Assembly (NCBI GenBank): GCA_002729725.1
Contig: PBYS01000059.1
Coordinates: 1 to 61,115, forward strand
Length of the DNA stretch: 61,115 nt
DNA from: Puniceicoccaceae bacterium
Lineage (GTDB): Bacteria > Verrucomicrobiota > Verrucomicrobiia > Opitutales > Coraliomargaritaceae
Direction: 5' to 3'
Part shown: piece by piece, positions 21,919-31,191 of the stretch
Position numbering within the stretch: the stretch's first letter is position 1
Layout: each line of letters starts with the position of its first letter
Position numbers and translations under genes: made by a program
Notes under the pieces: generated by a model
The model's database searches: none
What the model was told of the DNA's origin: nothing
The model's input: only the letters and a program-made list of their open reading frames with translations

Positions 21919-24024
21919 TTAGCCTTCTTTAATCAAATACGGCCCCCAGCCTTTTTCAAAGAACTCGCGTTTAACTTCGGGCCTCAAATCCACGGGTAAG
22001 GCGTGCACTGAAACACCGTCACCCTCGCGACTGACGATCAACTTTTCTTCGCGGTCTTTGGCTTGTTCTTCAACAAAGCGAAAACGACTCAAATCCTCCT
22101 GACTCGCATCAGGGCAACGCGTGCCCTCATCTGCGCAAATCGCACGTGCCCCACGGCTACCGCCGCCGTTTTGAATATAGTGATCCAGCGCGGTCAACAC
22201 CGCCTCCGAGACCCAAACCATATGACGCCAGCGAAATGCTTGCCCCACCAAAGCAGGCGAGCCGACTCGAAGTCCATGGCTCTCAACCTCCCGCCGCAGC
22301 GCTTGGGCATCTGACAAAGCTTGAGCCACGCCCTGCTGAGTGCAAATAATACCAGCCGAATCACTCATACGAGCCTGCACTTCAGTCTTCACTTCCTTGG
22401 GTGTGCAAACATCACTATTTGCGACGAAGCTATTCGCGTCCGCCAAAGTTTCCTGTATCTGTTGCGTGATCGTAGCCTGATCAGGAGTGAAATCGGCTTT
22501 GTTTAAATGTGCCCGCTTAATCGCTACAGCCACACGCTTACCAAAGACTTGGCCGGAATTGAGCGCAGCCCCTCCAGGGCGCGTCACGCCGTGACTCCCT
22601 GCAGCTTCGCCAATAGCATAGCAGCCTGACAAGCTCGTTTGTCCCCAGTCGTTGATCAGAATACCTCCGTTCATATGCTGATTATTCATCGCAAACTCCA
22701 AAGGCTGCTCGCACAAGTCAGTTCCATGCATTCGATAGAGCTCAATCGCAAGTGGATTCATCCGGCGCAAGCGGTCGATCGGTAGATCATACAATGCCTC
22801 GTTGTTTTCAAGATAAGCCCGCACGTCTGGATCGAGATCTTCGAGACTAAAGCGTTCCCCCTCATTCACCGGTTCTGGGTTACGTAAGAAGTCGAGATAG
22901 ACCTTACGCCCCGCTTGACATTCGAGATACACCGCAAGATCGAAGAGGCTAGAGCCATAATCCAGCATCCGAGTGGAGTGGAAGGGCCATTGATAGCCCT
23001 TACGGAAAGTATTGGATACCATCTCACGTGTCGTGCGATAATAACGCTTCAAAAAGTGAATTTCATTCCCCTCCGCATCGACGGAATAGACACGCGGCAT
23101 CACTTGCACATAGGTGCCCGATAAATTCCAAGGAAAAGTCGTGCGCGGCGTGCCAATACCGAATTGGCTTTCCGTGACATTACATAACTCAATCCCGGCC
23201 TCCAAAGCGAGCCCCAAGCCACCATGACAATGATGTGGATACACACTATCTCGATACAGCTCGCCGGGGCCGCCAGTTGCAATGATTAGATCCTGGCATT
23301 GGATAAAGATGAGACCGTATTCGTTGCGCGACTCCTCCCGGTGTAAGGCCACCACACCACATACACGCTCTTCACCATCGACTGTTTCCTTCACGATACG
23401 GATACCGCTAGTGCTGGGCAGAATGCGCACACCAAGAGTTAGCGCTTCTTCAAAAAGCACCTTAACCATCAGCTTTGAAGTGCGCGGACCACAACTGGTG
23501 GCACGACCTGCTTCGTCGTGGTCGGTTTGATAACGCAAGATGGCGCCTTGATCATCGTGCGGTAGCGGTAAGCCCATGAATTGAAGACCACCAACCGCAT
23601 CATTGGATCCCACAGCTTCAACATAGGCTGTCGAGAAGTCCATCGCACCGCCCGAACATAGACTTTCTGCATATTTGATAAAGTTGTCACCCTTATAGTC
23701 CGTACTGGAAGTATACAAAGTCTGCTTATCAGAGCCTGAACATGCAGAGGTGCCCGCAAAGAGCCCCGTGCTGGCCACCAGCACATCGACACCGCGGCGG
23801 TGTAGCTCTACCGTCGCTCGCATGCCCGCGGCGCCACTACCAAGCACCAAGGCTTCGCATTGATACACGGGCACAGAAACACCGCCCAAATCTAGGCATG
23901 TATCCGAAGCGTCGATACCGCGCACCGCGGGCATATCAACGCGTGTGAGGCGATCTAGAATCTCTTGTGGGATGGAGGCAATACCATCCGAGGCGGGGCT
24001 TTCAATAGTGGCAGTCATGGTCAA
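21919..24024 (-). CDS. FAD-dependent oxidoreductase of the succinate dehydrogenase/fumarate reductase flavoprotein family
   Basis: The 701-aa protein has an N-terminal Rossmann FAD site ([21 protein letters not shown], about residues 58-78), the second FAD motif in LIIATGGPGELYRD, and a C-terminal NGGILIND, GCYAIGEAAGSHG and RPGGAALNSGQVFGKR segment typical of the family. The C-terminal helical domain corresponds to Succ_DH_flav_C. There are no iron-sulfur or membrane-anchor subunits nearby, so it is a stand-alone dehydrogenase or reductase. It lies 52 bp downstream of a D-2-hydroxyacid dehydrogenase and is divergent from the XRE-cupin regulator. A role in oxidising an unusual sugar acid is inferred only from context. 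Confidence 0.85.
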   Translation of the reverse strand: MTMTATIESPASDGIASIPQEILDRLTRVDMPAVRGIDASDTCLDLGGVSVPVYQCEALVLGSGAAGMRATVELHRRGVDVLVASTGLFAGTSACSGSDKQTLYTSSTDYKGDNFIKYAESLCSGGAMDFSTAYVEAVGSNDAVGGLQFMGLPLPHDDQGAILRYQTDHDEAGRATSCGPRTSKLMVKVLFEEALTLGVRILPSTSGIRIVKETVDGEERVCGVVALHREESRNEYGLIFIQCQDLIIATGGPGELYRDSVYPHHCHGGLGLALEAGIELCNVTESQFGIGTPRTTFPWNLSGTYVQVMPRVYSVDAEGNEIHFLKRYYRTTREMVSNTFRKGYQWPFHSTRMLDYGSSLFDLAVYLECQAGRKVYLDFLRNPEPVNEGERFSLEDLDPDVRAYLENNEALYDLPIDRLRRMNPLAIELYRMHGTDLCEQPLEFAMNNQHMNGGILINDWGQTSLSGCYAIGEAAGSHGVTRPGGAALNSGQVFGKRVAVAIKRAHLNKADFTPDQATITQQIQETLADANSFVANSDVCTPKEVKTEVQARMSDSAGIICTQQGVAQALSDAQALRREVESHGLRVGSPALVGQAFRWRHMVWVSEAVLTALDHYIQNGGGSRGARAICADEGTRCPDASQEDLSRFRFVEEQAKDREEKLIVSREGDGVSVHALPVDLRPEVKREFFEKGWGPYLIKEG

Positions 24025-24076
24025 TTGTTTAGAGCTTATACTTTTGTGTTTAAATTAGTGTGTAGCATGTGGCGTG

Positions 24077-25093
24077 TTAAGCGAGGCGCTCGGCGGTTTC
24101 ACGCGTCAAAGGAGTCACCTGCGGCTCTCCATTCAAATAGCGGCGACACTCTTCCACAGCAAGGGCCCCCATTCGGTGGCACTCATGGCCCTGCGAGCCC
24201 GCAACATGGGGCGTCATAAATACATTCGGCAGCGCGGTAATTGGATTGCTGTGATAGGTCTTCTCATTCTGCAATAAATCCAGAACTGCAAAGAGATCGG
24301 GGCGGGCCTGCAATGCCTTCAACATGCCAGGCTCGTCAACAATCGCTCCACGCGATGTATTGATGAAAGTACCACGATCAGGCAACGACTCCAGCATCGC
24401 CCCGGTCACCAAATTCTCAGTTTGAGGCAACCAGGGAGCGTGCAAGCTCACCACATCGCACATCGGAAAAAGGTCCTCTAAGCGCTCCACTCGAGTTACA
24501 TTTAAGGATTCAAACAAATCATCGCCAGCAAAGGGATCGTATGCAAACACGTCCAAATCAAGATTCGTAAGTCGTTCACAAACAAGTTGGCCAATCGCGC
24601 CTAATGAAATAACGCCCACTTTGGAGCCATGATACACGCCTTGCACTTTTCGCCTGTAATCGGGAGCAATTCCCTCTTTTAGACGCTGGCAGCGCGTCCA
24701 CGCACGCTTCAAGGCAAAGATCACCGATGCCATGGTGTAATCAGCGACTGGCACCGCATTTGCCTTGTAGGCACTGGTCAAAATAATACCACGCGCCCAA
24801 AAGGCTTCTGTCACAAAGTTACGTACACTCCCCGCACCATAAAAGAAAGCCTTCAAAGCAGGCAGCGCATCTAGCAGCGCTTCATCCAAAACAGGAGCGC
24901 CCCACCCCGAGAAAACAATCTCTACATCAGCAAAGGCCTCAGGCTGCGATAAGACATCTTCCGCACAATACACCTGACCATCATTCTTAGTCAGTTCTGC
25001 GATCTGAACGATGGCCTCCGCATTGTAAATCTCTCGAAAGCGATTCTCTGGAATCAAAAAGAGGGAACGCGGCTTATTTTTTATATGTGTCAT
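24077..25093 (-). CDS. D-isomer-specific 2-hydroxyacid dehydrogenase
   Basis: The 338-aa protein carries the NAD-binding strand VGVISLGAIGQLVCERL, the catalytic-loop Arg in FINTSRGAIVDE, and the catalytic His in FMTPHVAGSQGHE. It also has DVVSLHAPWLPQTENLV. This is the D-2-hydroxyacid dehydrogenase pattern (NAD(P)H-dependent reduction of 2-keto acids). The start at 25093 (MTHIKNKPRS) is preferred over an ATG 12 codons upstream that lies closer to the operator region. It is first in the operon with the FAD oxidoreductase. Confidence 0.9.
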   Translation of the reverse strand: MTHIKNKPRSLFLIPENRFREIYNAEAIVQIAELTKNDGQVYCAEDVLSQPEAFADVEIVFSGWGAPVLDEALLDALPALKAFFYGAGSVRNFVTEAFWARGIILTSAYKANAVPVADYTMASVIFALKRAWTRCQRLKEGIAPDYRRKVQGVYHGSKVGVISLGAIGQLVCERLTNLDLDVFAYDPFAGDDLFESLNVTRVERLEDLFPMCDVVSLHAPWLPQTENLVTGAMLESLPDRGTFINTSRGAIVDEPGMLKALQARPDLFAVLDLLQNEKTYHSNPITALPNVFMTPHVAGSQGHECHRMGALAVEECRRYLNGEPQVTPLTRETAERLA

Positions 25094-25156
25094 AGGATAT
25101 AAGATAGCTAAAGGAAGGCGCCATTGCACTTGCGCTAGGTTTTAATTCAGATTTTC

Positions 25157-25203
25157 ATCTTTAAGATAAAAAAGTTGACATATTTTATCTTTAGCGCAAT
25201 AAA
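25157..25203. promoter_or_regulatory. Candidate operator/promoter of the divergent catabolic cluster
   Basis: Three copies of an AAGATAAAA-like half-site occur. ATCTT-T-AAGAT is palindromic at 25157-25167. AAGATAAAA (25163-25171) and its exact inverse TTTTATCTT (25183-25191) flank a consensus -35 TTGACA (25175-25180). A weak -10-like AATAAA follows at 17 bp spacing, 10 bp before the XRE start codon. The placement suggests autoregulation by the XRE-cupin protein and control of the divergent operon. Confidence 0.6.
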
Positions 25204-25212
25204 AATCGTTAA

Positions 25213-25749
25213 ATGAACCCCAACGAGCTCACCTTAGATTTTTCAGTGGTACGCGACTTACGTAAGCGCGCAGGCATGACATTGGACGATGTCTCACAAA
25301 AATCAGGCGTTTCGATCGCGGGTTTATCCAAGCTAGAGCGCAACCAGAACATGATCGAGCTCGACACGCTCTACCGACTCGCTCGGGTATTTGGACTCTC
25401 CGCTACCGACTTGCTTAATCTCGCAGAATCTTGCTCCGCACATTGCAAAACTGCCGAAAGCTACACATCGGGCCCCTTTGATTTTGAAAAGGTGAGCTTT
25501 AAAGGCATCGATTGCTTCCAAGCCACAGCTAAGCGTGGCGGCAATCTATCGAAGCCCGAAGCCCACGGCGACGAATTTGAGATCTGCTGGCTACGCAGCG
25601 GGCGCATACGCATCACCATGCCACGCGAAACCCATGAGCTGACACCGGGCCAAGCCCTCAAGTTCGATGCCGCACTTGCACACAGTTACGAAATTCTCGA
25701 AGACAGCGAAGTCACCATCATACACCTAGAAAAGACCCACCGATTTTAA
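25213..25749 (+). CDS. XRE-cupin transcriptional regulator
   Basis: The 178-aa protein has an N-terminal helix-turn-helix (LRKRAGMTLDDVSQKSGVSIAGLSKLERNQNMIELDTLYRLARVF, residues 16-60) of the Cro/XRE type. A C-terminal cupin barrel follows (HGDEFEICWLRSGRIRITM and LTPGQALKFDAALAHSYEI). Such proteins repress or activate catabolic genes in response to a small molecule bound by the cupin. It sits at the divergence point of the sugar-metabolism cluster next to a palindromic operator, and two bases separate it from the first isomerase gene, so it leads that operon. Confidence 0.92.
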   Translation: MNPNELTLDFSVVRDLRKRAGMTLDDVSQKSGVSIAGLSKLERNQNMIELDTLYRLARVFGLSATDLLNLAESCSAHCKTAESYTSGPFDFEKVSFKGIDCFQATAKRGGNLSKPEAHGDEFEICWLRSGRIRITMPRETHELTPGQALKFDAALAHSYEILEDSEVTIIHLEKTHRF

Positions 25750-25751
25750 TT

Positions 25752-26513
25752 ATGCTCCAATCCGGACTCTGCTCTATAAGTTTTCGCCAACTTTCCATAG
25801 ATGAGCTAATCGCTCTCTGCGTCAAAGCCAAGATCGACGGCATTGAATGGGGTGGCGACGTTCATGTGCCCCCCGGCGACATCGAACTCGCGCAATCAGT
25901 GAAAGCTAAGACCGAAGCCGCTGGCCTTGAACTCTGTTCCTATGGATCCTACTATCGCTGTAACAGTGATTCTGGTTCTTTCAGTGATGTTCTGGAAAGT
26001 GCCGACGCGCTAGGCACGCCTATCATTCGAGTATGGGCCGGACAAAAAGGCTCTGCCGATGCCGACGCCGCATACCGAGAAGAAGTCGCCGAGCACCTCC
26101 GTCGCGCTGTCATCGCTGCGCGTGAAATGGACATCACGATCGCACTCGAATACCACGGCAACACGCTCACTGACACGCAAGCATCCGCACATCAACTCTT
26201 AGAAGAGGTCGGCTTGCCGGAACTCAAACTCTATTGGCAACCACGCTCGGGCGGTGATTTCGCTACTGACCTCATCGAACTCGACGCCGCACTCCCCCAC
26301 CTCGCTCACGTGCACTGTTTTCACTGGGGTCCTGGTGGCTGGAAAGACCGTTACCCACTACTTGACGGCACCAAAGAATGGCAAGCCTACTTAGAGCCCC
26401 TTCGACAGCTCGAAGAGGATCGCTACGTCATACTGGAATTCGTCAAAGACGACTCCACCGAACAATTCTTAGAAGACGCTCAAGTGCTTCGTAGCCTATT
26501 AAATAATAACTAA
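25752..26513 (+). CDS. Sugar phosphate isomerase/epimerase (AP endonuclease 2-like TIM barrel)
   Basis: The 253-aa protein has the xylose-isomerase-like TIM barrel pattern: GLCSISFRQLSIDELIALCVKAKIDGIEWGGDVHV at the N-terminus, IALEYHGNTLTDT (metal Glu and His), LKLYWQPRSG and LAHVHCFHWGPGGW. A second related barrel gene follows 24 bp later. The substrate cannot be predicted. Confidence 0.85.
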   Translation: MLQSGLCSISFRQLSIDELIALCVKAKIDGIEWGGDVHVPPGDIELAQSVKAKTEAAGLELCSYGSYYRCNSDSGSFSDVLESADALGTPIIRVWAGQKGSADADAAYREEVAEHLRRAVIAAREMDITIALEYHGNTLTDTQASAHQLLEEVGLPELKLYWQPRSGGDFATDLIELDAALPHLAHVHCFHWGPGGWKDRYPLLDGTKEWQAYLEPLRQLEEDRYVILEFVKDDSTEQFLEDAQVLRSLLNNN

Positions 26514-26537
26514 AACACCTCATATTCTGTATCCCAT

Positions 26538-27353
26538 ATGAACGACTTATCACGTCTCGCCATTCATACCATGACCACCAAGCCTTGGGACCTACCCACG
26601 GCTTGTGCTAAATATGCCGCTGCCGGCGTGCCGGGCGTGGGCCTCTGGCGTCAATGGCTGGATGGTCGCCCGCTGACAGAATCCAAAAAAATGCTGGACG
26701 ACCATGGCCTTAAAGCAGTGTCGCTGGTACGCAGCGGATTCTATCCGTATTTAAATGCAAGCGAGAAGCAGGCCGCGTTCGACGACAACATTAAAGCACT
26801 CGATGAGGCCGCCGCCGTCGGCGCCCCTCAAGTCGTACTCGTTTGCGGCGCGAAACCAGAGCTGAGCCTGTCCGAAAATCGTCGCCACATCACCGAAGGC
26901 ATCGCCTCACTAGTCGAGCACGCGAGCAAGGTCGGCGTCAAACTTTCGATCGAACCACTCCACCCCATGTATGCCGACTGTCGCAGCGCGGTGAATACAA
27001 TCGGCCAGTGCAACGACATGCTCGACCAAATCGGTGATGAGTGGGTCGGCATCGCCGCCGATGTGTATCACATTTGGTGGGACCCCACTTTAGAACAAGA
27101 AGTCAAACGCGCGGGCAAGCGCATCATCGGTTTCCACGTATGTGATTGGATGACGCCCACCGCCGACATGCTCAACGACCGCGGCCTCATGGGCGAGGGC
27201 TGTATCGACAACCGCGGCATCCGCCAACTGGTCGAAAGCGCCGCCGGCTTTGCCGACTGGATCGAAGTCGAAGTCTTCTCCACCCGCCACTGGGCCACCG
27301 ATCAGGACCAATATTTAGCTAAAATCATCGAAGCCTACAAGACCCACGTGTAA
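26538..27353 (+). CDS. Sugar phosphate isomerase/epimerase (second TIM barrel)
   Basis: The 271-aa AP-endonuclease-2-family protein has YAAAGVPGVGLWRQWLDG, VKLSIEPLHPMYA (metal-binding Glu), GIAADVYHIWWDP, IIGFHVCDWMTP and WIEVEVFSTRHWA. These are divalent-metal ligands of the isomerase/epimerase fold. It lies in the same operon as the previous barrel and belongs to the catabolic cluster. Confidence 0.87.
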   Translation: MNDLSRLAIHTMTTKPWDLPTACAKYAAAGVPGVGLWRQWLDGRPLTESKKMLDDHGLKAVSLVRSGFYPYLNASEKQAAFDDNIKALDEAAAVGAPQVVLVCGAKPELSLSENRRHITEGIASLVEHASKVGVKLSIEPLHPMYADCRSAVNTIGQCNDMLDQIGDEWVGIAADVYHIWWDPTLEQEVKRAGKRIIGFHVCDWMTPTADMLNDRGLMGEGCIDNRGIRQLVESAAGFADWIEVEVFSTRHWATDQDQYLAKIIEAYKTHV

Positions 27354-27422
27354 GGCAAGAATGCCAGTTTTCCCGTTACCAGTTAACTAGTTTTCAGTTC
27401 AAAAAAACAATCGCCTAAATCA

Positions 27423-27791
27423 ATGGCTACAATTGAACAATTTGAAGATATACAAGCTTGGCAGAAGGCTCGCGAAGTTGCTGCTGCGATCTACCAACTG
27501 TGCAAGACAGGCGAACTAGCCAAAGACTTTGGATTACGTGATCAAATTCGACGCTCTGCCGTTTCCGTGCAGTCCAACATCGCTGAAGGGTTCGGACGCG
27601 AAGGCAATAAAGAGTTCATCCGATTCCTAAGAATCGCCAAGGGCTCAAGCACCGAATTTAGATCACAACTCTACAACCTCCTAGACGCGGATTACATTAC
27701 TCAAATAAAATTCGAAGAACTTTATCAACAGTCAGTCGAGACCGAGAAACTGATTGGTGGATTCATCAATTACCTAGAAAAACACATTTAA
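27423..27791 (+). CDS. Four-helix bundle protein (23S rRNA intervening-sequence protein family)
   Basis: The 122-aa protein has family landmarks: IQAWQKAREVAAAIY, LRDQIRRSAVSVQSNIAEGFGR, EFIRFLRIAKGSSTEFRSQLY and a C-terminal helix. This is the S23/IVP family, first found inside insertions of bacterial 23S rRNA genes and related to the Avd accessory protein of diversity-generating retroelements. Here it lies inside a catabolic gene cluster and is bracketed by inverted CAGTTTTCC / GGAAAACTG-type repeats, so it looks like a small inserted element. No reverse transcriptase is nearby. Confidence 0.92.
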   Translation: MATIEQFEDIQAWQKAREVAAAIYQLCKTGELAKDFGLRDQIRRSAVSVQSNIAEGFGREGNKEFIRFLRIAKGSSTEFRSQLYNLLDADYITQIKFEELYQQSVETEKLIGGFINYLEKHI

Positions 27792-27830
27792 CTCAAAACT
27801 AACTATCCAACTCACGACAACAACCGGCAA

Positions 27831-27935
27831 ACCGAAAACTGGAAAACCGTAAACTGGTAAACCGTAAACTGGTAAACCGTAAACTGGTAAACCGTAAACT
27901 GGTAAACCGTAAACTGGTAAACCGACAACTGGTTA
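27831..27935. repeat. 15-bp tandem repeat, seven units
   Basis: ACCGTAAACTGGTAA occurs in five perfect tandem copies (27846-27920), with one imperfect copy on each side (27831-27845 and 27921-27935). The unit is itself related to the sequence on the other side of the four-helix bundle gene (about 27365-27398) in inverted orientation. It is a likely site of copy-number variation. Confidence 0.95.
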
Positions 27936-27959
27936 ACCTGACAACCCAAAGAAAAACCT

Positions 27960-29111
27960 ATGAAAACACATAAAATCGGCATCATCATGAACGGCGTCAC
28001 AGGACGCATGGGCACTAACCAGCACTTGCTTCGCTCCATCGACGCAATCATCAAACAAGGCGGCGTTAAGATCAGCCCCACTGAGTGCATCATGCCCGAT
28101 CCTATTTTGGTCGGCCGTAACGAAACAAAGCTGAAGGCTCTGATCGAACAAACCAGTGTTGAAAAATACACCACGGACCTCGACAGCGTCATGACAGATC
28201 CGGCCTACCCGATCTACTTCGATGCACAAACCACATTGCGCCGTTTCGCAGCAGTCAAGGCCGCAGCCGCAGCCGGCAAGCACGTGTATTGCGAAAAGCC
28301 AACCGCGATTAAGACCGAAGACGCTTACGAGCTCTACAAGATTTGCCGCGACGCCGGTGTGAAAAATGGCGTGGTGCAAGACAAGCTCTGGTTGCCAGGC
28401 ATGCAAAAGTTCCAACGCTTGGTTGAGAACGACTTCTTTGGCGAAATCCTTTCCGTGCGCGGTGAGTTCGGCTACTGGGTATTCGAAGGCCACACCATCC
28501 CGGCTCAGCGTCCATCATGGAACTACCGCAAGGAAGATGGCGGCGGTATGATCGTCGACATGCTTTGCCACTGGCGCTACGTGATCGATAACCTCTTCGG
28601 CAAAGTGAAAAGCGTGTCCTGCCTCGCAGCCACCCACATCCCTGAGCGTATCGACGAAGAAGGCAAAGCTTACAAGTGCACCGCAGATGACTCTGCCTAC
28701 TCCACTTTCGAATTGGAAAACGGCGTTGTTTGCCACTTCAACTCCTCATGGAACGTGCGCGTGCGCCGCGACGACCTGCTCACCATGCAAGTCGACGGCA
28801 CCAAGGGCTCAGCCATCGTCGGCTTGCGCGATGTATGGACTCAGCACTACGGTAACACACCGCGCCCAATCTGGAATCCGGATGTGCCTCAACCAATCGA
28901 CTTCATGGAAGGCTGGCAGAAAGTGCCGGAGCAAGAAAACTACGATAACGCGTTCAAGATCCAATGGGAACTCTTCCTACGCCACGTCGTGCTGGACGAG
29001 CCTTTCCGCTGGGACCTACTCGAAGGTGCCAAGGGCGTGCAACTGGCTGAGCTCGGCATCGAAAGCTCCGAGCAACGTAAGTGGATCGACCTGCCGGAAC
29101 TGAAGGCCTAG
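27960..29111 (+). CDS. Gfo/Idh/MocA family oxidoreductase
   Basis: The 383-aa protein has an N-terminal Rossmann domain ([19 protein letters not shown]), the EKPTAI motif in [14 protein letters not shown] with the catalytic lysine, and a C-terminal alpha/beta domain ([21 protein letters not shown]). It uses NAD(P) on a sugar or inositol-like substrate. With the two isomerase barrels and the SDR it makes up a catabolic set for an uncommon carbohydrate. Confidence 0.92.
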   Translation: MKTHKIGIIMNGVTGRMGTNQHLLRSIDAIIKQGGVKISPTECIMPDPILVGRNETKLKALIEQTSVEKYTTDLDSVMTDPAYPIYFDAQTTLRRFAAVKAAAAAGKHVYCEKPTAIKTEDAYELYKICRDAGVKNGVVQDKLWLPGMQKFQRLVENDFFGEILSVRGEFGYWVFEGHTIPAQRPSWNYRKEDGGGMIVDMLCHWRYVIDNLFGKVKSVSCLAATHIPERIDEEGKAYKCTADDSAYSTFELENGVVCHFNSSWNVRVRRDDLLTMQVDGTKGSAIVGLRDVWTQHYGNTPRPIWNPDVPQPIDFMEGWQKVPEQENYDNAFKIQWELFLRHVVLDEPFRWDLLEGAKGVQLAELGIESSEQRKWIDLPELKA

Positions 29112-29122
29112 TCGCTTCGCTC

Positions 29123-29232
29123 GAACATCGAACATTGAACGTCCAAGACTGAACATCGAATAACACGGTGCGGCTCTGCCGCGATACTGTATATTCGATG
29201 TTGGACGTTCAATGTTCAGCGTTCGATGTTCA
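29123..29232. repeat. Long imperfect inverted repeat between the Gfo/Idh/MocA and SDR genes
   Basis: The left arm (29123-29160) is built of GAACATCGAACATTGAACG and GTCCAAGACTGAACATCGAA. The right arm (29194-29232) is its near-reverse complement (TTCGATGTTGGACGTTC and AATGTTCAGCGTTCGATG). A GC hairpin lies in the loop (CGGCTCTGCCG). The motif is the same family as at 7938-8171. Confidence 0.85.
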
Positions 29233-29258
29233 TCCGAAATTTCTAACCTATCAAGACT

Positions 29259-30041
29259 ATGACTACTTCAAACAAACCTGTCGCCTTCGTCACCGGCGGT
29301 TCTCGCGGCATCGGCTTCGGCTGCGCTTCGCAACTCGCTAAGCTTGGTTTCGACATCGCTATCAATGGCATGCGCGACGAATCGGCACTGGCCGAGCCCA
29401 TCGCTGCACTGAAAGCACTGGGCGCGGATGTTGTCTATTGCCAAGGCGACATCGGCTCTGCCGATGCCCGCACAGCCATGCTGGATAAGATCAAAGCACA
29501 CTTCGGCAAGCTTAACGTGTTGGTCAACAATGCAGGCGTGGCCCCTAAGGAACGCAAGGACATCTTGGAAGCCACCGAAGAGAGCTTCGACTATGTCGTC
29601 GGCACCAATGTCAAAGGCCCCTACTTCCTGAGCCAAGCCGTAGCCAATTGGATGATTGAACAAAAAGCCGCCGACTCGGAGGGCTTTTACGCCATCATCA
29701 ATGTCGGCTCCATCTCGGCTACCGTTGTTTCAGTCAACCGCGGTGAATACTGTGTATCGAAGGCCGGTATCGCAATGATGTCGCAACTCTTTGCGGCACG
29801 CCTCGGTGAGTTTGGTATTCCAGTCTATGAGATCCGCCCGGGCGTGATCAAGACCGACATGACCAGCGGCGTCACAGACAAGTATGACGCACTCATCGAA
29901 GATGGACTCTGCGTGACCAAGCGCTGGGGCTTCCCGGACGACATCGGTAAAGCAGTAGGCTCCCTGGCATCGGGTGACTTCCCTTATTCAACAGGACAAG
30001 TCATCATGGTCGACGGCGGCCTCACCATGCCACGCTTGTAA
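29259..30041 (+). CDS. Short-chain dehydrogenase/reductase (FabG-like)
   Basis: The 260-aa SDR has the cofactor loop VTGGSRGIGFG (TGxxxGxG), NNAGVAP, catalytic Ser-Tyr-Lys in NVGSISA and GEYCVSKAG, and VMVDGGLTMPRL-like ending (IMVDGGLTMP). Family length is normal. It probably oxidises a sugar-derived alcohol and is the last gene of the cluster, closed by the terminator downstream. Confidence 0.93.
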   Translation: MTTSNKPVAFVTGGSRGIGFGCASQLAKLGFDIAINGMRDESALAEPIAALKALGADVVYCQGDIGSADARTAMLDKIKAHFGKLNVLVNNAGVAPKERKDILEATEESFDYVVGTNVKGPYFLSQAVANWMIEQKAADSEGFYAIINVGSISATVVSVNRGEYCVSKAGIAMMSQLFAARLGEFGIPVYEIRPGVIKTDMTSGVTDKYDALIEDGLCVTKRWGFPDDIGKAVGSLASGDFPYSTGQVIMVDGGLTMPRL

Positions 30042-30086
30042 AGCAGGCGCACCGGTATTCCCCGTCGCGCAAGTCAAACACTTCGC

Positions 30087-30124
30087 AAGCCGCCTCTCCG
30101 ATCACCGGAAGGCGGCTTTTTTTT
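30087..30124 (+). terminator. Rho-independent terminator after the SDR gene
   Basis: A stem AAGCCGCCT / AGGCGGCTT (around 30087-30095 and 30110-30118) is followed by a long T-run. It closes the plus-strand catabolic operon in front of the converging dus gene. Confidence 0.9.
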
Positions 30125-30137
30125 GTGCATACGCAAC

Positions 30138-30152
30138 AAGGCGGGACGCCTT
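30138..30152. repeat. Palindrome AAGGCGGGACGCCTT, second copy
   Basis: Identical to the palindrome at 21882-21896, with partly shared flanks (CTCCAAAGC follows both copies within a few bases). It is a dispersed intergenic repeat. Confidence 0.85.
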
Positions 30153-30197
30153 GGCTCCAAAGCTTCAGACTCACATGGAGCAACAAGCCCCCTGCAC

Positions 30198-31187
30198 TTA
30201 CTCGGATTGCTCGATACGCGCGATGTGCATCTGCGCCACCCGTTCCAAATCCTCGATCTGATTCACTTGACCGAGGGAACCACGAATCCTGCGCGAGCCC
30301 TCCATGCCTTTAGTCAGAGCGATAAACTTAGGGCGCATCCAGCGCAAGTCGCTGTGTCGCTGCTCGCGAAAAGGTCGCGCCATAATCTTACGTGTGTAAT
30401 CAATAATCGTATCCCAACGCTCAGCGATGCTTGGGGGCTCGGGCACCACGCCATGTTTCAAATAGTGCTTAATATCGCGAAAGATCCAAGGGTAGCCTAG
30501 CGCCGCACGCCCGATCATTAAGCCCGCGCAGCGGGTCTGCTCGCGAATGCGGATCACATCCGCAGCACTGCTAATGTTCCCATTCCCAATCACGGGAATG
30601 GTCAACTCTTCAGCCACTTCGGCGACCACTGGCCAATTGGCATCGCCACGGTAGCCTTGCACCTTCGTGCGACCATGAATCGCGAGCGCCTGCGCGCCCT
30701 CACCTTCAACGATATGCCCTACCTCTTTAGCCACGATGGTGTCGTCGTCCCATCCGGTGCGAATTTTGACCGTGACCGGCGTATCCGGCACGGCCCGCAC
30801 CACCGCGCCAGTGACTTGCCCCAGCTTCTTGGGGTTGCGCAGCATCGAAGAGCCCGCATCCATACAAATCACACGATCCGCCGGACAACCAAAATTGATA
30901 TCAATAAAATCGGGCCGTAAGCGCTCCGTTAACATACGCGCCGCAGCGGCCATCGACTCCGGGTTCGAGCCAAAAATCTGCACCCCCATCGGACGCTGTG
31001 CTTCAGTAAAATCCACCGTCTCCCACAGCTTGGGATCCTCACGTGTCAAGGCATCCGCCTGTACAAACTCCGTCACCATCACATCCGCCCCCTGTTGCTT
31101 ACAGAACTCACGAAAGATGATGTCAGTAAATCGCGCCATCGGGGCGAGATAGAGCGGGAATTGCCCGTTTTGAAACCAAGGAAGCAT
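30198..31187 (-). CDS. tRNA-dihydrouridine synthase (Dus family)
   Basis: The 329-aa FMN enzyme has [37 protein letters not shown] (catalytic Cys in NFGCP), [36 protein letters not shown] and [14 protein letters not shown]. This is the complete Dus signature; the subclass resembles DusB. It reduces uridine to dihydrouridine in tRNA. A small gene lies immediately upstream (4 bp gap) on the same strand. Confidence 0.93.
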   Translation of the reverse strand: MLPWFQNGQFPLYLAPMARFTDIIFREFCKQQGADVMVTEFVQADALTREDPKLWETVDFTEAQRPMGVQIFGSNPESMAAAARMLTERLRPDFIDINFGCPADRVICMDAGSSMLRNPKKLGQVTGAVVRAVPDTPVTVKIRTGWDDDTIVAKEVGHIVEGEGAQALAIHGRTKVQGYRGDANWPVVAEVAEELTIPVIGNGNISSAADVIRIREQTRCAGLMIGRAALGYPWIFRDIKHYLKHGVVPEPPSIAERWDTIIDYTRKIMARPFREQRHSDLRWMRPKFIALTKGMEGSRRIRGSLGQVNQIEDLERVAQMHIARIEQSE

Positions 31188-31191
31188 ATCG

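Noticed and set aside
27812..28192. Minus-strand frame with repeated VYQFT motif
   Set aside because: It is the translation of the 15-bp tandem repeat and runs antisense into the Gfo/Idh/MocA gene.
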